64,000 bases of DNA from Albifimbria verrucaria (lineage: Eukaryota; Ascomycota; Sordariomycetes; Hypocreales; Stachybotryaceae). This document shows, in pieces, positions 31,516 through 43,557 of the stretch; within the stretch, counting starts at the first letter, position 1; each line of letters opens with the position of its first letter. The stretch spans positions 32,984 to 96,983 of the forward strand of contig JAHREC010000017.1 in the NCBI GenBank assembly GCA_020081605.1, written 5' to 3'. The notes beneath the pieces were generated by a model, which did no database searches, was not told the DNA's origin, and worked only from the letters and a program-made list of their open reading frames with translations. Both the position numbers and the translations under genes were made by a program.

Positions 31516-34500
31516 ATGACGCTCGATGCAAGTCACCTCCTCCTCTTATTCGTCATTCTCTTGGTCAGTTTTGCTGTCGTTTTCGCTTTCAAGTCTGCCG
31601 CGTACGACCGGCATTTATTCGGGGCAGGCGCCTGTTCCCCACAAATATCAATCAGAAGAGAATCTCGAGGAGCGGACGGACATTCCGCGTCCGAGGGTTC
31701 CTAGAGATTATGATGCTGACCATCTTGCGTCATTCTTGACAGAATCCTTCGATTCGGCGCCGACTATCGTATCGCTTGCTCTGGAGGTTCAGGGAGGTGT
31801 GCAGTCCGCTACTGTCTCCTTCCAAACCTTGCCAGATATCCTGCGCATGCCTGGATGCGCAAAGTCTATCCGGCTGCCTGGATCGCCAGAGAGAGAAGTC
31901 TTACGACCCACCTATCTTCAAGTAGATGATGGCTTCCATGGCATCACTACGCTTTTCATTCCACCGGAGAACGACCACCTACTCGAGTAAGTGGCCTTTG
32001 ACCGGAGAAATACATGTGCTGACCTTTTATTCATAGTATCGTTGCACTTTCAGGCCTCGGCGGCCATGCGTTCGGATCCTTTAAGCAACCGGCTGGTGAT
32101 TACATGTGGCTGCGTGATGCCCTTCCCTACGATCTTACCAGCGATGCCACGCAGCGGCCACTCGGGCGCGTAATGACGTTCGGATATGAATCAGGCGTTG
32201 CAGGAAGCAAGAATATGCAGAACCTTGAAGATCTGGCCACTATGCTGCACCGCAGCTTGCTTCCGCTAGTTGCTTCGCCAATCGTGCGGCCGATTATCTT
32301 CGTTGCTCACAGCCTTGGCGGGTTGATCGTCAAACAGGTAGACACGGCAGTTTGTTGACCTCGCTACTGTCACCTTGTTGCTGACATGATGTAGGCACTT
32401 ATCTCACTCTCAAAATCAAAGAACGAGGAAGATCAGAGACTCCTTCGAGCAGTCTATGGCATCGTCTTCTTCGGCGTCCCTCATGCCGGCATGAATATTA
32501 GATCGCTGATTTCGATGGCTGGAGATGGGCGAAGTCGGTTCCTGGTAGAGTCTCTCAGCCAGGACAACTCGCAGATCCTCAGTTATCATCAACGAGAGTT
32601 CGAGTCGGCGCTGGGCGGGCAGGGTGACTCAGAAGTGGTTTGCTTTTATGAGACAGTGGAATCTCCTACGGCACAGCAGGTACGTAGGACTATGCTTGCT
32701 GAGGCAGTATACGAGCTAATTGAAATAGGACAATACTGGCCGTTGGGTGATGGAAGGTCCCCTACCATATTGGTCTCGAAAGCTTCTGCAACGCATGGGC
32801 GGTCGTGGGAAAACGGTTCTGAGCACATCTGTGCAGTGGCTCGGACGCATTCAAATATGGTAAAGTTTGATCCAGGCGACCATGAGTATGATAAAGTGTC
32901 CGAAACACTGCGCGGACTTGCTTCCCGAGCCCTCAACGGGGACGTCGTGTACGGGGCTTAAATACTCACTGTAGGTAAAAGCAGCATTAAAGTTAGGTTA
33001 CAACTAATAAAGCTATAGTTATTGTCCCTTATACAGAAAATCTTTCCTTCGTCGGACGCTTCACAACCAGGGAGGCCCTAAAACATGAGCTGGGCTATAG
33101 CCGCGGCATCGGGACAGCTCAGGCTAGAGTATCCCTCTATGGCCTGGGAGGCGTTGGGTATGTCAAGTGTCGATAGCGGTACTTTTCAGTCTAACAGAGG
33201 GTAGAAAAACACAGATCGCTCTGGCATATGTATACCAGCTGCGTAAGATGCGACAGGATGTGTCTGTGTTCTGGGTGCACGCAAGCAACGCAGCGCGATT
33301 TCGCCAGTCACTAGGGACGATCGCTCAAAAATGCCAGATTCCTGGCTATGAAGACCCCAAAAACGATGTTCCGTTGCTAGTCAAGGCGTGGCTAGAGAGT
33401 CAAGACCGCGGGCAGTGGATCATGGTGCTCGACAATGCCGATGACATAAAGCTTTTTTCGAGCGACCTTACGAGGCATCTAATACGGTCGATAATGAGAG
33501 CGATCTACAACGATACCTTCCGGAGTGTGCGCATGGAGCTCTTCTTGCCACGACCAGAAACAAGAAGCTAGCGGTCAAATTGAGCCGAGGCCAAAACCAC
33601 ATCGAAGTGGACCCCATGAACGATGATGAGTCACAGCGACTGCTGCATGCCAAGCACATTAAAGCGACACCTGCTACCTTATCGTCGTTATCTTCAAGAT
33701 TGGAGCACCTACCTCTGGCCCTTGTCCAAGCCGCAGCTTACATCGAGGAGGAGTCGATCACAGTAGCTCAATACCTTGATCTGTTAGGCGATAACGATGA
33801 AAACACAATACAACTGTTAAGTAAGGAGTTTGAGACTGTTGGACGCGACTCTGAGACTCCTCGAGCTGTGGCACGAACATGGATTCTCTCTTTCCTAAAG
33901 ATCGAGGAGCAGCATGTCTTGGCTAGCGAACTCCTCTCATTCATGAGTCTACTGGATCGTCAAGCAATTCCAGCGGAATTCCTTTCGCACTATATTCGGC
34001 AGAAACAAAGTGATGAAGGACCACTTGGCGACATAGAACTGACAGAAGCCTTGGGGGTTTTAAAAGCCTTTTCATTTATAACTGAAGATAATAGCGGAAA
34101 CTATGATATGCATCGGCTCGTCCAACTAGTCACGCGTAAGTGGCTGATGAACAATGGTACGGTGAGTCGATTCGGGAAGGAAGTATTGATGGTTCTTGCA
34201 CACCTTTATCCATATAGCCGATATGAGACGCGAACGGTATGTGCTGCGTATCTATCGCATGCAAATGCTATATTACAAATAGGAGAGTTTACCTCAAAGG
34301 ACGAGGTCCAGGCAAAGGCATCGCTTCTGCATTGTATGGCAGCATACTTCGATTTTGAAGGACAATGGGGCGATGCGGAAAGGCTTAATTTGGAGGCTGT
34401 GCGGATGAGACGAGAAATTTTTGGCGAAAATGATACCTCTACGATGACCAGTATGGCCAACCTGGCATCGACGTACAGGAACCAAGCCCGGTGGGAAGAG

Positions 34501-35289
34501 GCGGAGAAGCTGGAGGTGCAAGTGATGGAGACTTCTCAGACGAAGCTCGGGGCCGATCATCCCGATACACTGACCAGTATGGCTAACCTGGCGTCGACGT
34601 ATAGGAACCAAGGCCGGTGGGAAGAGGCAGAGAAGCTGGACCTGCTAGTGATGGAGACTCAGAAGACCAAGCTCAGGGCCGATCATCCCTTAACGCTTAT
34701 CAGCATGGGAAACCTAGCATCGACGTACAGGAACCAAGGCCGGTGGGAAGAGGCGGAGAAGCTGGAGGTGCAAGTAATAAAGACTCGGAAGACGAAGATC
34801 GGACCGGATCATCCCGATACACTCACCAGCATGGCTAACCTAGCGTCGATATATATAAACCAAGGCCGGTGGGAAGAGGCAGAGAAGCTATTTATACAAG
34901 TAATAAAGACTCGGAAGACGAAGCTCAGGGCCGATCATCCCGATACGCTCACCAGTATGGGAAACCTGGCGTCAATATACTGGCACCAAGGCCGGTGGGA
35001 AGAGGCAGAGAAGCTGGACCTACAAGTGATGGAGACTCGGAAGACGAAGCTTAGGGCCGATCATCCCAATACGCTCACCAGCATGGCCAACCTAGCATTC
35101 ACTTATTGGAGCCAAGACCGATACACAGAAGCTATAGACCTGATGAGCCGATGCACCAAGCGACAGGCAGTTAGGCTCGGTGAAGCGCATCCAGCATATC
35201 ATAATAACGCTGTAACATTGGCTCAGTGGGAATCCGAGCTGGATGTTGCCGATGTCAATGGACCCGCTTTAGACGAGTTATCTAACTAG
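31516..35289 (+). CDS. SERAC1-like hydrolase/NB-ARC/TPR NLR-type protein
   Basis: A tripartite STAND protein. The N-terminus has a membrane helix (LLLLFVILLVSFAVVFAF, ATG 31516; frame offset to what follows), then a SERAC1-like alpha/beta hydrolase: DIVALSGLGGHAFGSF, YMWLRDALPYDL, FGYESGVAGS, and nucleophile elbow FVAHSLGGLIVKQ (about 32300-32337). Introns are 31987-32036, 32338-32394, probably 32681-32729, another between 32940 and 33034, and 33158-33204, the last splitting the P-loop (GLGGVG|KTQIALAY). NB-ARC motifs: FVGRF, Walker A, Walker B WIMVLDNADD, LLATTRNKK, LPLALVQAAAY, MHRLVQLV. Six 42-residue TPRs follow (34441-35196). Frame slips: four C (32759-32762; five needed after splicing) and six T (33453-33458; seven needed). 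In fungi such proteins are thought to detect non-self and trigger a lipase- or hydrolase-type response. The domain order is secure; exact exons are approximate. Confidence 0.85.
34441..35196 (+). repeat. six 126-bp TPR-encoding tandem repeats
   Basis: Units begin at 34441, 34567, 34693, 34819, 34945 and 35071, each coding TLTSMANLASTYRNQGRWEE-type TPRs ending in ADHPD. The first five are nearly identical in DNA and vary mainly at a few helix positions; the last is diverged (the cap). This is the same 42-codon period and concerted pattern as the WD40 array at 3.3-4.0 kb. Confidence 0.92.
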
Positions 35290-36398
35290 AGATAGCGACA
35301 GGATTAGTATGATCTCCGAGAGGTAGGTTATAGATACTATATTATACATCGGAATCAGATACAGATTTGATAAGTAGCCCTCTTACATGAGCACTCTTTT
35401 CCGTTGTTAGACCAAATTTAGAAGCATCAACCAATTATAGTACGAGAAGCTATGGAGCTCAGCTCTAGAGCTGTGTTAGTCATCCATGCAAGCACTCCGA
35501 TACTAGCCGGATATAATTGTTTTATTGATTTAAAGGTACTAATCGGCTTCATAATATTGTATATATTGGACTTATATATCAACCACAGAGCTGATACTAA
35601 CCTGCCAGTAGTAAATGCTGGAAGTATAACTCTTATGTGAATATTTGTGCCTGCTTAAAGTAACGGAAGCACCGCAGTTATAATTTTATAAGGTTGTCGC
35701 TGGAGGCCGCAGAATAAAGGCTCTGTATCTACCATACGATCACGCTCCAGTGCTAGCATAATTTTCTGGTTAAAAATATTAAGGCGATATAAGAGTAGTT
35801 AAGTAATAGATCCCAGGTATTTTTAAATAAGTGCATCGTAGTGGGCGAAGTCAGGACCAAGTTGAAGATCAAGTACCTTCATTTTGGCTCGCTACGCAGT
35901 GTGGCTCGCCACACAGTGATGGACGTTAGACGTGGCTACTGGCTATCCTAAGTTAATATTCCCTGCAACGCCGCTCTAGTAAGTTACCTAAGGTCAATGA
36001 AAGGCAAAAAAGCGTCATCTCTGCTTCTGCCCCTTAGAGGCGGAAGGCAGACTGCTCATCAACAGCTGGCAGCCATGCTTGTTCTATAGCGTCGATCTGC
36101 CTATCAATCACACATTCATCCTTATGCAGTCTCAGGGACACCGAGTGCGTACCTAAAGAGATGTTAACTATATAGTACTACCTGACACTGGCTAACTAAC
36201 GGACATCTAAAAAGACCGTAAGACTGCTTCCCATACGAGACATTGAGCCATGCGATGCCAGAGGCAAACGTAACAGAAATGGAAACAAATCAAGAGAAAA
36301 TAAAAACAAAAAGATGGTGTTCAGACGGTAACTAGATGCTAATGAATGACAAGGAAACGACCACGGGTGAAGAATGAGTGCATTATTGCAAATAGAAT
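35290..36398. other. intergenic including right inverted repeat
   Basis: AT-rich spacer after the NLR, then the right TIR (35648-35926), then about 470 bases with no recognisable gene before the minus-strand gene ending at 36399. Confidence 0.5.
35648..35926 (-). repeat. right 279-bp terminal inverted repeat
   Basis: Inverted partner of 30701-30979. The mirrored core GGCTCGCTACGCAGTGTGGC (35886-35905) and the outer end GATGGACGT abut a TA dinucleotide at 35927-35928. Confidence 0.85.
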
Positions 36399-38108
36399 TC
36401 ACTTGAAAACACCGTCTTCTTCAATTTTGACACCCTTGGTTATCTGAATGAGAAGGGCCTCGATCTTATTCAACCTATCAGGTATGTTCGCTTGAATTAG
36501 AGTATTGGCCATTCTTGAAAATTGGTTTTCGAGGAGGTCGATCCGCTGTTGCAATGAATTTGTCGTTGTAACTGATGCTAGGCCTAGACCACTGCTAACT
36601 TGACCACTACCGACTCGACCGCTGCTGACTTGACCACTACTGACTTGGCCACTACCGGCTTGAGCTGAAGCATTGATAATGACGGATTCTGATGCGTCTC
36701 TCCATGCTGATGGAGGATCGATGCCATCCCTGTCGCAGCAGGTTTGGATCCGGGACTTTGCATCTGGCTTTCCCATCGCTCTGGTCAAGGCTGCGATTGT
36801 CAAAACTTGGATCTGGCCGCTTTTCCAAACCACACAGCAGTTCGCGACAGGGTTTCTCTTCTGTCCGACCTTGAAGGTAGACTTCGTAACCCAAAGCACT
36901 TCACCCATGTTCACACCATCCGCTATCCTCAGCTTCGTCGGGTCGTCTTTAATGCTTATGCACTTCTCCTCGTAGAGCCTGGATTCTTCGATGGAAGCCT
37001 TACAAAGACGTCTAATATAACGCCCTTCTTCGACCCTCTCCAGAAGGAGGACTCCCTCCTGGCCCCGATTACGCGATCTTCCCCTCTGATTACGGTCGGC
37101 CAAGGGTACTTGACATAGTTTTCTGGTTCTTTATGGCTTGCTGGTTCTTCATAACTTGCTGCTTCTTCATTGTTCGCGCCGGCTCCGTGCTCAGCTACCG
37201 ATCGCAGGTATGTATCCAGATCAGGAACTGTCCAATCTACAGGCAGATGATTTATCTTGATGTACTGATCGATGAGGTCTTTTTCTATTTTCCAGGTCTT
37301 CCGGTATTCGAGGTTCTCGGGATCTCCGCTCAGATGCGACTGGGCCTTCAAGTAGTATTCATAATGAGCTTTGAAAAGCCGAGTCCAATTATCCATTGGT
37401 CCACTGTGTTCTTCTTTTTCTGTTATATTCTCTAATAGCATCGTTCTGTTTTTCTATTGCTGTCTCCACTGCCTTATTTTCTGGGTCCATCCTGAGCTGG
37501 TGCATGAGATCGGTCGTCTTGCCATAAATCTTCTTCACTGTCTTGGTGGGGGTCGGAACCCCATCTGTATCCATAGGTTCGCTATCGTCATGGTTGCTCT
37601 CTTCGCTATCCGTGTCGTCGGCGTCATCATCCAAGTCCTTTTCACCGTCCCACTGTTTAACTTCCTCAATGAATGGCTCAGAGACGCCCAACTCTATTGC
37701 AGCTTTCTCTAACTCTACCAGAGTGTTAGACGACTCATAAATTGGCTAGTGGGTTAACATACTTTCAAACGCAGTTGTTTGGTCACTGTGCGAGCAAGTT
37801 TTCGCATGTGTCATGCATCCGAGACGTCTCCAAGCCGCCAGTTTGGTGTCATCAGACGCATCAAGCGCAACACCTAACAGACCAGCATAGTCATTTTCAG
37901 CGCATTTGATTACTCTCTCTATCTCTGAAATCACTTCTTGGGTTTTCGCGTTTCGGGCTTCATCTCGGCGAGCAGCCTCAGCAGCCACTCGATTTTTATC
38001 AGGTCCAGGGGTAGGCTCAGGAGTAGCTAGGCCGTGTTGCAAATTTACATTGGGCTTAGAGCTTTGGGCGTTTGGATTGACAGGATCGGCATTTACGGCT
38101 GCAGACAT
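36399..38108 (-). CDS. uncharacterised acidic/disordered protein, frame-broken
   Basis: Four consecutive minus-strand frames read as one gene. ATG 38108 (MSAAVNADPVNPNAQ) starts a helical N-terminal part. An intron of about 50 bp (near 37765-37715, GTATGT...GGTAG) leads to ELGVSEPFIEEVKQW and an acidic run (DLDDDADDTDSEES). After a frame change at about 37430 comes WTRLFKAHYEYYLKAQ, and after another near 37100 (TT, one base short) a basic RNQRGRSRNRG stretch, LWVTKSTFKVGQKRNPV and WKSGQIQVLTIAALTRAM. The end is a GQVSS-type pentapeptide repeat (36590-36665 region) and a heptad-like tail (LLENQFSRMANTLIQ). I do not recognise the family. Charge-rich composition and the coiled coil suggest a scaffold or nuclear protein, but no function can be assigned. 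Confidence 0.5.
36590..36665 (-). repeat. 15-bp coding minisatellite (GQVSS units)
   Basis: About five units of CCACTACTGACTTGA-like sequence, in frame, giving SGQVSSGQVSSGRVGSGQVS in the protein above. Confidence 0.75.
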
Positions 38109-39942
38109 GGCTGAGTGATGCTTTTGAGAGGATATTGGAGTCGAGGAATGGAACTCGCCTTCTTTAAATAGTGCGGTAGGGTAATCCAGAAGTAGATACA
38201 TGATTTCTGAAGTGATTATGAAACGGCCATAGATAGACTTGTTGACTGCATCGATTTGTTGACGTAGACATCAAGCTCAAGGCATTTCATTGTCTGATCA
38301 ACTTTTGGACATGTCCAAACATTGCTAGGCTACGTGTAGGTGCGAAACCGTAGGTGCGAAACCGTAGGTACCTACAGCACCATACCTAGACTAAGGCGCT
38401 GGACTGTATGGGGCAAAGTTTAGAGAAGCTCATGCGCACACCGTGTGACAGCGACGATGACACTGCGGAACATGTTTAGGCAAGAGATGCATAAGTATAC
38501 TATTGGATCGTTGGGCGGATGGATAAAGCACATGGCAATATTCAAAAGTCTTCAAATGGTCCTCAAATGGTCCTCAAATGGACATGCACTGAAATTGATC
38601 TGAGACCAATCAAGGCAATGCGAATCTTTGCATTTATAATGACCTCTTACCCCGGCCAAGAGTTTTGGGCAATTTGAACTTCGCCTTTCGTCATGGAATC
38701 TTCAAACTATATTCGCCCGACTGGTTTCCTGAGCCTCTTTGCAAATGTGTGGCCATCCCAGCAGCGTTGAAGATAATCGCTGACCAATTCAGTCAGGAAC
38801 ACAACATTGCCTTATCCGGGGAGAAACAATAGCCGTAGACACTCATTGTCGTCAACAAGCGTTTCTTGGAACGTACCGCTGATTGAGAAAAGGATGCAAG
38901 ATGCCCGGTGGAGAAGCAATACTGCCCGTCGCCTGAGTAAAGCGTAAGGGTCTGTTCGGACAAGCCTTGCTCACACAGGCTACTACGTAGTATAATCAGT
39001 CCGATCACCATCTCATGATCACTCAGTTGTCCTTTTCAATCTATGAAGTAACCCTTTTCCTCATTGACCACCATATCACTATCTATTTCGTGTGTTTGTT
39101 GATTTGTTGTCGTGACAGACCGAGGTTCCTCTGCTGCACCCCTCACGATAGCCGATAGGTGGTATATGGAGTTCGGCCGAAAATGTGATGAGTCTGTCGT
39201 GGTGGTTAGACGCTACGCCATTCTGCTGTCGCACAGCCAGAGGAAATCCTGCCTGTCATGGGTCTTCACCGACCCTGCTATCATATTCTATTTATTCTGG
39301 CCAGTCAGACTCTATTCACAACTCGTGTGACACTTTCTCAGAATATTGTATGTGGTAAGGTCCATGCTTTGTCACAAGCTTTCTCATGTGGACTTGTAGT
39401 TAGGTTTCAGAAGCTAGTGCCATGTCATGCTGCGGCCTATTCTGGGGCATTCACATGGTGGGAATGCCATGAATGGCGTTCACTTCTTGGCGTTCACTTC
39501 TTGGCATCCGCTTCTTCACATCTGCTTCCTGACATCTGCTTCTTGACCTCACCGCTGTTATTGGCCGACGCAATTCACCACTTTCAAAATACCCACAGGA
39601 CGGGTGGACCTGCGCTGCTAGTTTCAAACCTCGATCGGCTCGTTCCCGTTTCTTGCTGTCACGGCCACAACTGGCTCTTACGGTCCACTGTGGTTCGTCA
39701 GTTATGGTTCGTCAGGTACAGTACAGTTGGCCACGAGTGGCTGGTAGAAATGGATACATCAAAGATGGTTATGATCCACCCTCCTCCATGTGGCAGCCAC
39801 GCTTCGACGTCTATATTTACATACTAAAGGAACCAAGCAAAGTGAATGCGAACCAGCCACGAATGACCTGCCTTCCAGACTCGACCCTTGTTTGTTCTCG
39901 TCTTGGTGTACTGTATCGTTTGAACATTGAAGACCAAGCAGC
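38109..39942. other. gene-free stretch
   Basis: No recognised gene. It holds small tandem repeats: GTAGGTGCGAAACC twice at about 38335-38365 followed by GTAGGTACCTAC, TCAAATGGTCC units at about 38552-38583, and the 14-bp array at 39478-39547. A 189-codon plus frame (39258-39827) has no domain and crosses the repeat, so I treat it as chance. Confidence 0.4.
39478..39547. repeat. 14-bp tandem array, five units
   Basis: Five units of GTTCACTTCTTGGC, GTTCACTTCTTGGC, ATCCGCTTCTTCAC, ATCTGCTTCCTGAC and ATCTGCTTCTTGAC. Unit length and core (CTTCTNG) match the inverted form of the array at 55.3 kb. Confidence 0.85.
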
Positions 39943-42003
39943 ATGATGACGTTGTCCGGACTTGCGACCATCGTCTTGCTGACGATTGCGGCGCTAACGA
40001 GCATCATAGCGGTTTATTCGCACTTCTTTTCGCCTTTGAGGAACATTCCCGGACCCACGGTAAGGCCAACAGAGTTCTACCCAAACCCTGTCTACCCAGC
40101 TGAACCTACCCAACTGAACCTACCCAGACTGAACCTTCCTATCCAAAGCTTACCTAACCTTGCCGCGTTTTATTAATACAATCTGTAGGACAATGTTTTC
40201 TTCTTCGGTCAGAGTTTGAAGATCCTTGGAACATCTTGGGCGCCGGACCTATTCTGTCATTGGTCCCGTCAATGGCCCGACAGTCCACTGATCCGATACA
40301 AGAGCTTTGGCAACGCAGACACATTGCTTGTGAACAGCGTGGATGCATACAGAGATGTTTTGCTGAGGAAGAGCTCCAGCTTCATCAAACCTCACTTTGC
40401 ACGCCTCTTCACTCGAGACTTCATTGGTGATGGGCTGCCTTTCGTAGAGGGTCACTCGCACAAGCTCCGTCGAGGAACATTGCTCCGTAGGTCGACCCAG
40501 CCTGTTATACCTCTGATAGACTGCTGAGCCTAGCTTCCAAGGATCATTCTCCACCAGCCAACTGAAAAGTCAATTTCCAAGGGTTCAGGCGAAAGCCAGG
40601 CAGTTGGCGGACGTGCTGAGCGCCCGGAGGAATCCGTACGGTGAAGTTGAAGGTAATGACATTAAGCCAGTCTTGACCATGGATCTACTCTAACTCTCTC
40701 AACTACCCCAAGCCACTTCCCCGCCCCACCTCTTCCCCAAACCGCAACAAGGAACCCCATGTGATTAACTGGTCAACGAGTAGTCGAGTCAAATATATGG
40801 AAAGCCGTTCTCGACGTCATCGTAGAGAAGACATTGAGCATCGACCTCAATCATTTGGAGTCTGACCAGTCGCCGCTGTTCGAGTCCATTTCTTACCTGA
40901 TGCAGCCGTCTCAATTCTCATACTTGGTCAACTACCTCAACATGTTTTTCCCTGTACGGAAACTTTTCTTGTACGGAGAGATTCGAGACTTTGAGCGCCA
41001 TTCACGACGCTTGCGGTTGTATATCCGAAACCTACTTAGAGCAAGGAAGATGAGCTTGCAAACCACAGGGAGTGAGACGAATAGTCTGGCAGAGACAGAC
41101 AAAACAGCCAACTACCCGAACATCAACCCGACAGATGTTTTACAAGGCCTGCTGCAGCACGCAGAGCCAGGTTGGGATGAGGACCAAATGGTTGAACATG
41201 TAAGTGGTGTGGATCTTTCATACGAAGACTGTCTTTAGGTGCTGACGAGGCGAGGCAGATTCTCAATATCTTGAGTCCTAGGTACCGCACGAGCCGATCT
41301 ACTCAGATATATCGTTTCAAGCCAAGACTAACTTTGAGCTCTTCTTCCCTTTCTCTCTCGACAGGACATGACACGACGGCATGTTCCATCATCTGGGCTG
41401 TTCATGAGCTATCGAGGAGACCAGAGGAACAGCAAAGGTTACGCAACGAGATCCGCGACATGCTGGATTCTTGCCATTATCCCAGCTATAGCGACATCGA
41501 GAGACTGCCCTATTTGAGCAATTTTGTGCAGGAGGTCCTGCGTGTATATTCAGCCGGTACGGACTCCCAACCAGAACGAGGATAATATGGCCAGACTAAT
41601 AATGAGTGCGTAAAGTTTCCTTTGTGCCACGGGAAGCTGTCGAGGATGTCGAGGTCGATGGCATATGGATTCCAAAAGGAACCGTGCTTCAGCTATCACC
41701 TGCCGTCATAAACCTTCACCCAAATGTCTGGGGGAGCGGTCAACAGAGTTTGATCCTAACCGGTGGGAGAACCATAAAGGACCAGCAGCCAACGCGTATG
41801 CTCTGCAGACTTTCCACAACGGCCCACGCATGTGCATTGGCAAACAGCTTGCGGTCATGGAGATGAAAGCGATTCTAGTGGAACTTCTTACGAGGTTCAG
41901 GATCGAGAACATAGTTGGGGAGATAGAGGTAGCAAAGCCGACCTTGACTCTGAGGCCCAAAACGAGGTTATCGGTACGACTTACGGACAACAGCTTGCTG
42001 TGA
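39943..42003 (+). CDS. cytochrome P450 monooxygenase
   Basis: A multi-exon P450 of microsomal type. Exon 1 (39943-40059) encodes a membrane anchor (LATIVLLTIAALTSIIAVY) and the hinge NIPGPT. Intron 1 (40060-40188, 129 bp) carries a small repeat. Exon 2 gives LIRYKSFGNADTLLVNS and FVEGHSHKLRR (C-helix). Later exons give VWKAVLDVIVEKTLSIDLNH-like NIWKAVLDVIVEKTLSIDLN, the I-helix GHDTTACSIIW, K-helix ExxR as EVLR (about 41534-41545), VPREAVEDVEVDGIWIPKGT, FDPNRW and the haem loop FHNGPRMCIGK (FxxGxRxCxG, about 41812-41844) with the Cys ligand. Five G at 41730-41734, where six keep the frame, break it between PNVWG and the meander. P450s hydroxylate lipophilic compounds with NADPH-P450 reductase. 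No biosynthetic cluster genes flank it, so it may serve detoxification or a lone tailoring step. Internal exon borders are approximate. Confidence 0.88.
40095..40140 (+). repeat. 14-15-bp intronic tandem repeat
   Basis: CAGCTGAACCTACC, CAACTGAACCTACC and CAGACTGAACCTTCC lie in tandem inside intron 1 of the P450, explaining its unusual length for this genome. Confidence 0.7.
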
Positions 42004-43557
42004 AGTTGAGATCTTGCCATCCATTCATGTTGGCATAAGAGCCGATATGCAATGCGGGAGCGATCGATTCAAGCACACAGTCGCTTCTTTTTGATCAATG
42101 GCCTGGTTGACAGGCCGATCTAAATGGCAATCAATAAAATAAACGCAAGCTAACTACATATATTATTCCCTTCATTGTGCTGTGCATATTCCCTTGCGCC
42201 GAATGCACGTCGTTGCACCAATGCCGATCGGCAGTTACACCAGGGGCAAGATTTCTGTGGCCGAGACCAGCCTAACAGGCAGATGAGGGTTCTGTCAGCC
42301 TATATTCATTCTGTTCTGTGGTCAGTGTTGTAGAATAAGGCCTAAAATGGGTGGCGCGGGATTGGACGAAGAGATACTACGACACCGAAGAAACATCTAT
42401 ATTGAACGAAAAGAAGGAAAGAAAGAAATGAATAAATAGAATAAATTCAATTCAACGTCGATACACGTACAAGAAACAATTGAGACCTTGAAGAAATCCG
42501 AACATTTAAGTCGCTGAAATTGTCGCTGACTTGCCAGCCGTCGCACACGATACATGTGGCCATCTGCTACTCCACTGTGAGATGGTAAGGAGGTTCTGAC
42601 CAGTTACAATGCTTAACAGGTCAAATGTGCTGGCCGTCTTCAGCCCGTTTGAGTTTATTTAAAGCTTATAAAAGGTAAAATCAGACGTCGATCAGTTATA
42701 CCTATTTTCGTCCAGACTGTAATCCCTTTTCGTACTCCTCTGCCGCCTTTCGACAGGCGTTGCATTGGCAATGCCAAATGTCCGGAGAATTCATGTGTTC
42801 TTGCAAGGCTTCCTTTGCTTTGAACTCTTGCAGCCACCGAAAAGGGAAGTGAAGAGACTCATCGCTTTTTGTTCTCAGCACGATCTAGAAGCCTTCACGG
42901 TGTGTCCTCAATGCTTCATCTATTGGGATATAACCGGCACATATAGTATTGTATGAGAAAAATATCATTCATCTCAGCCCTAGATACCACCACTGCTTGA
43001 AGTAATCAACGCCCATAGTCCTCCCATCGAAATGGGTTAGTCTGCCTCCTTCGCATGGGATGGACGAGACATATAAAGACAAATATGGGATGATTGAGGC
43101 AACTGTAGCAATGTAGAGTTTATCTTCCGTCTTACTGACCTACGATGCCGCCTGCTATCGTGGCATGGCAAGAATCACATAGTGTATAGCGATATCCATA
43201 CACGGTATGGACCCGAGCCAGTTGAACAAAGGTCAGCAATTTAACTATGGATCTGGTCGAGAAGGGGACTTCTACTTGCACTTTCTCCCCATGCCGCTTG
43301 GTCCATGTTGAAACGGTTAGTTGGCTGAGAAGCAGCAACAATGATACGGGCATTGGTTCCTGTTATGTACATTCATCTGTAGATACGATTGTGTACAGTG
43401 CTGTATAGCACAGCACCTACAGGATCTCTTTGACCAGTGTGTACATGGTTAATTGTTAACTACAAGTAGGAAAAACAGGTGAGGTGAAAGTTAGGATCCC
43501 GCTTCAATCTGTACTGACCCGGAAACAGGATACTGTACCTTGAGAAGAAACATCAAC
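42004..43557. other. gene-free stretch
   Basis: Short GAAA-type tract (about 42410-42430) and a palindromic CAGTGCTGTATAGCACAG word near 43397. Small minus-strand frames at 42655-42837 and 43132-43353 have no domains. No gene supported. Confidence 0.45.

Larger units (their letters stand above)
30701..35926. mobile_element. 5.2-kb TIR-bounded segment carrying an NLR gene (no transposase)
   Basis: Bounded by two inverted copies of a 279-bp sequence (30701-30979 and 35648-35926), each flanked outside by TA (30699-30700 and 35927-35928), the target duplication of Tc1/mariner-superfamily elements. Outer ends read ACRTCCRTCACTGTGTGGCG inwards. The only gene inside is the hydrolase/NB-ARC/TPR NLR; no transposase frame is seen. 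It is either a non-autonomous element that captured an NLR or two separate TIR elements that happen to flank it; equal repeat lengths and TA at both outer edges favour the first. Confidence 0.6.

Noticed and set aside
36673..37712. several plus-strand frames opposite the 36.4-38.1 kb gene
   Set aside because: The minus-strand frames have protein-like composition, coiled-coil and acidic runs, and a splice site. The plus frames look like shadows.
39258..39827. 189-codon plus-strand frame before the P450
   Set aside because: No domain, His/Cys-rich odd composition, and it runs through the 14-bp array at 39478-39547.
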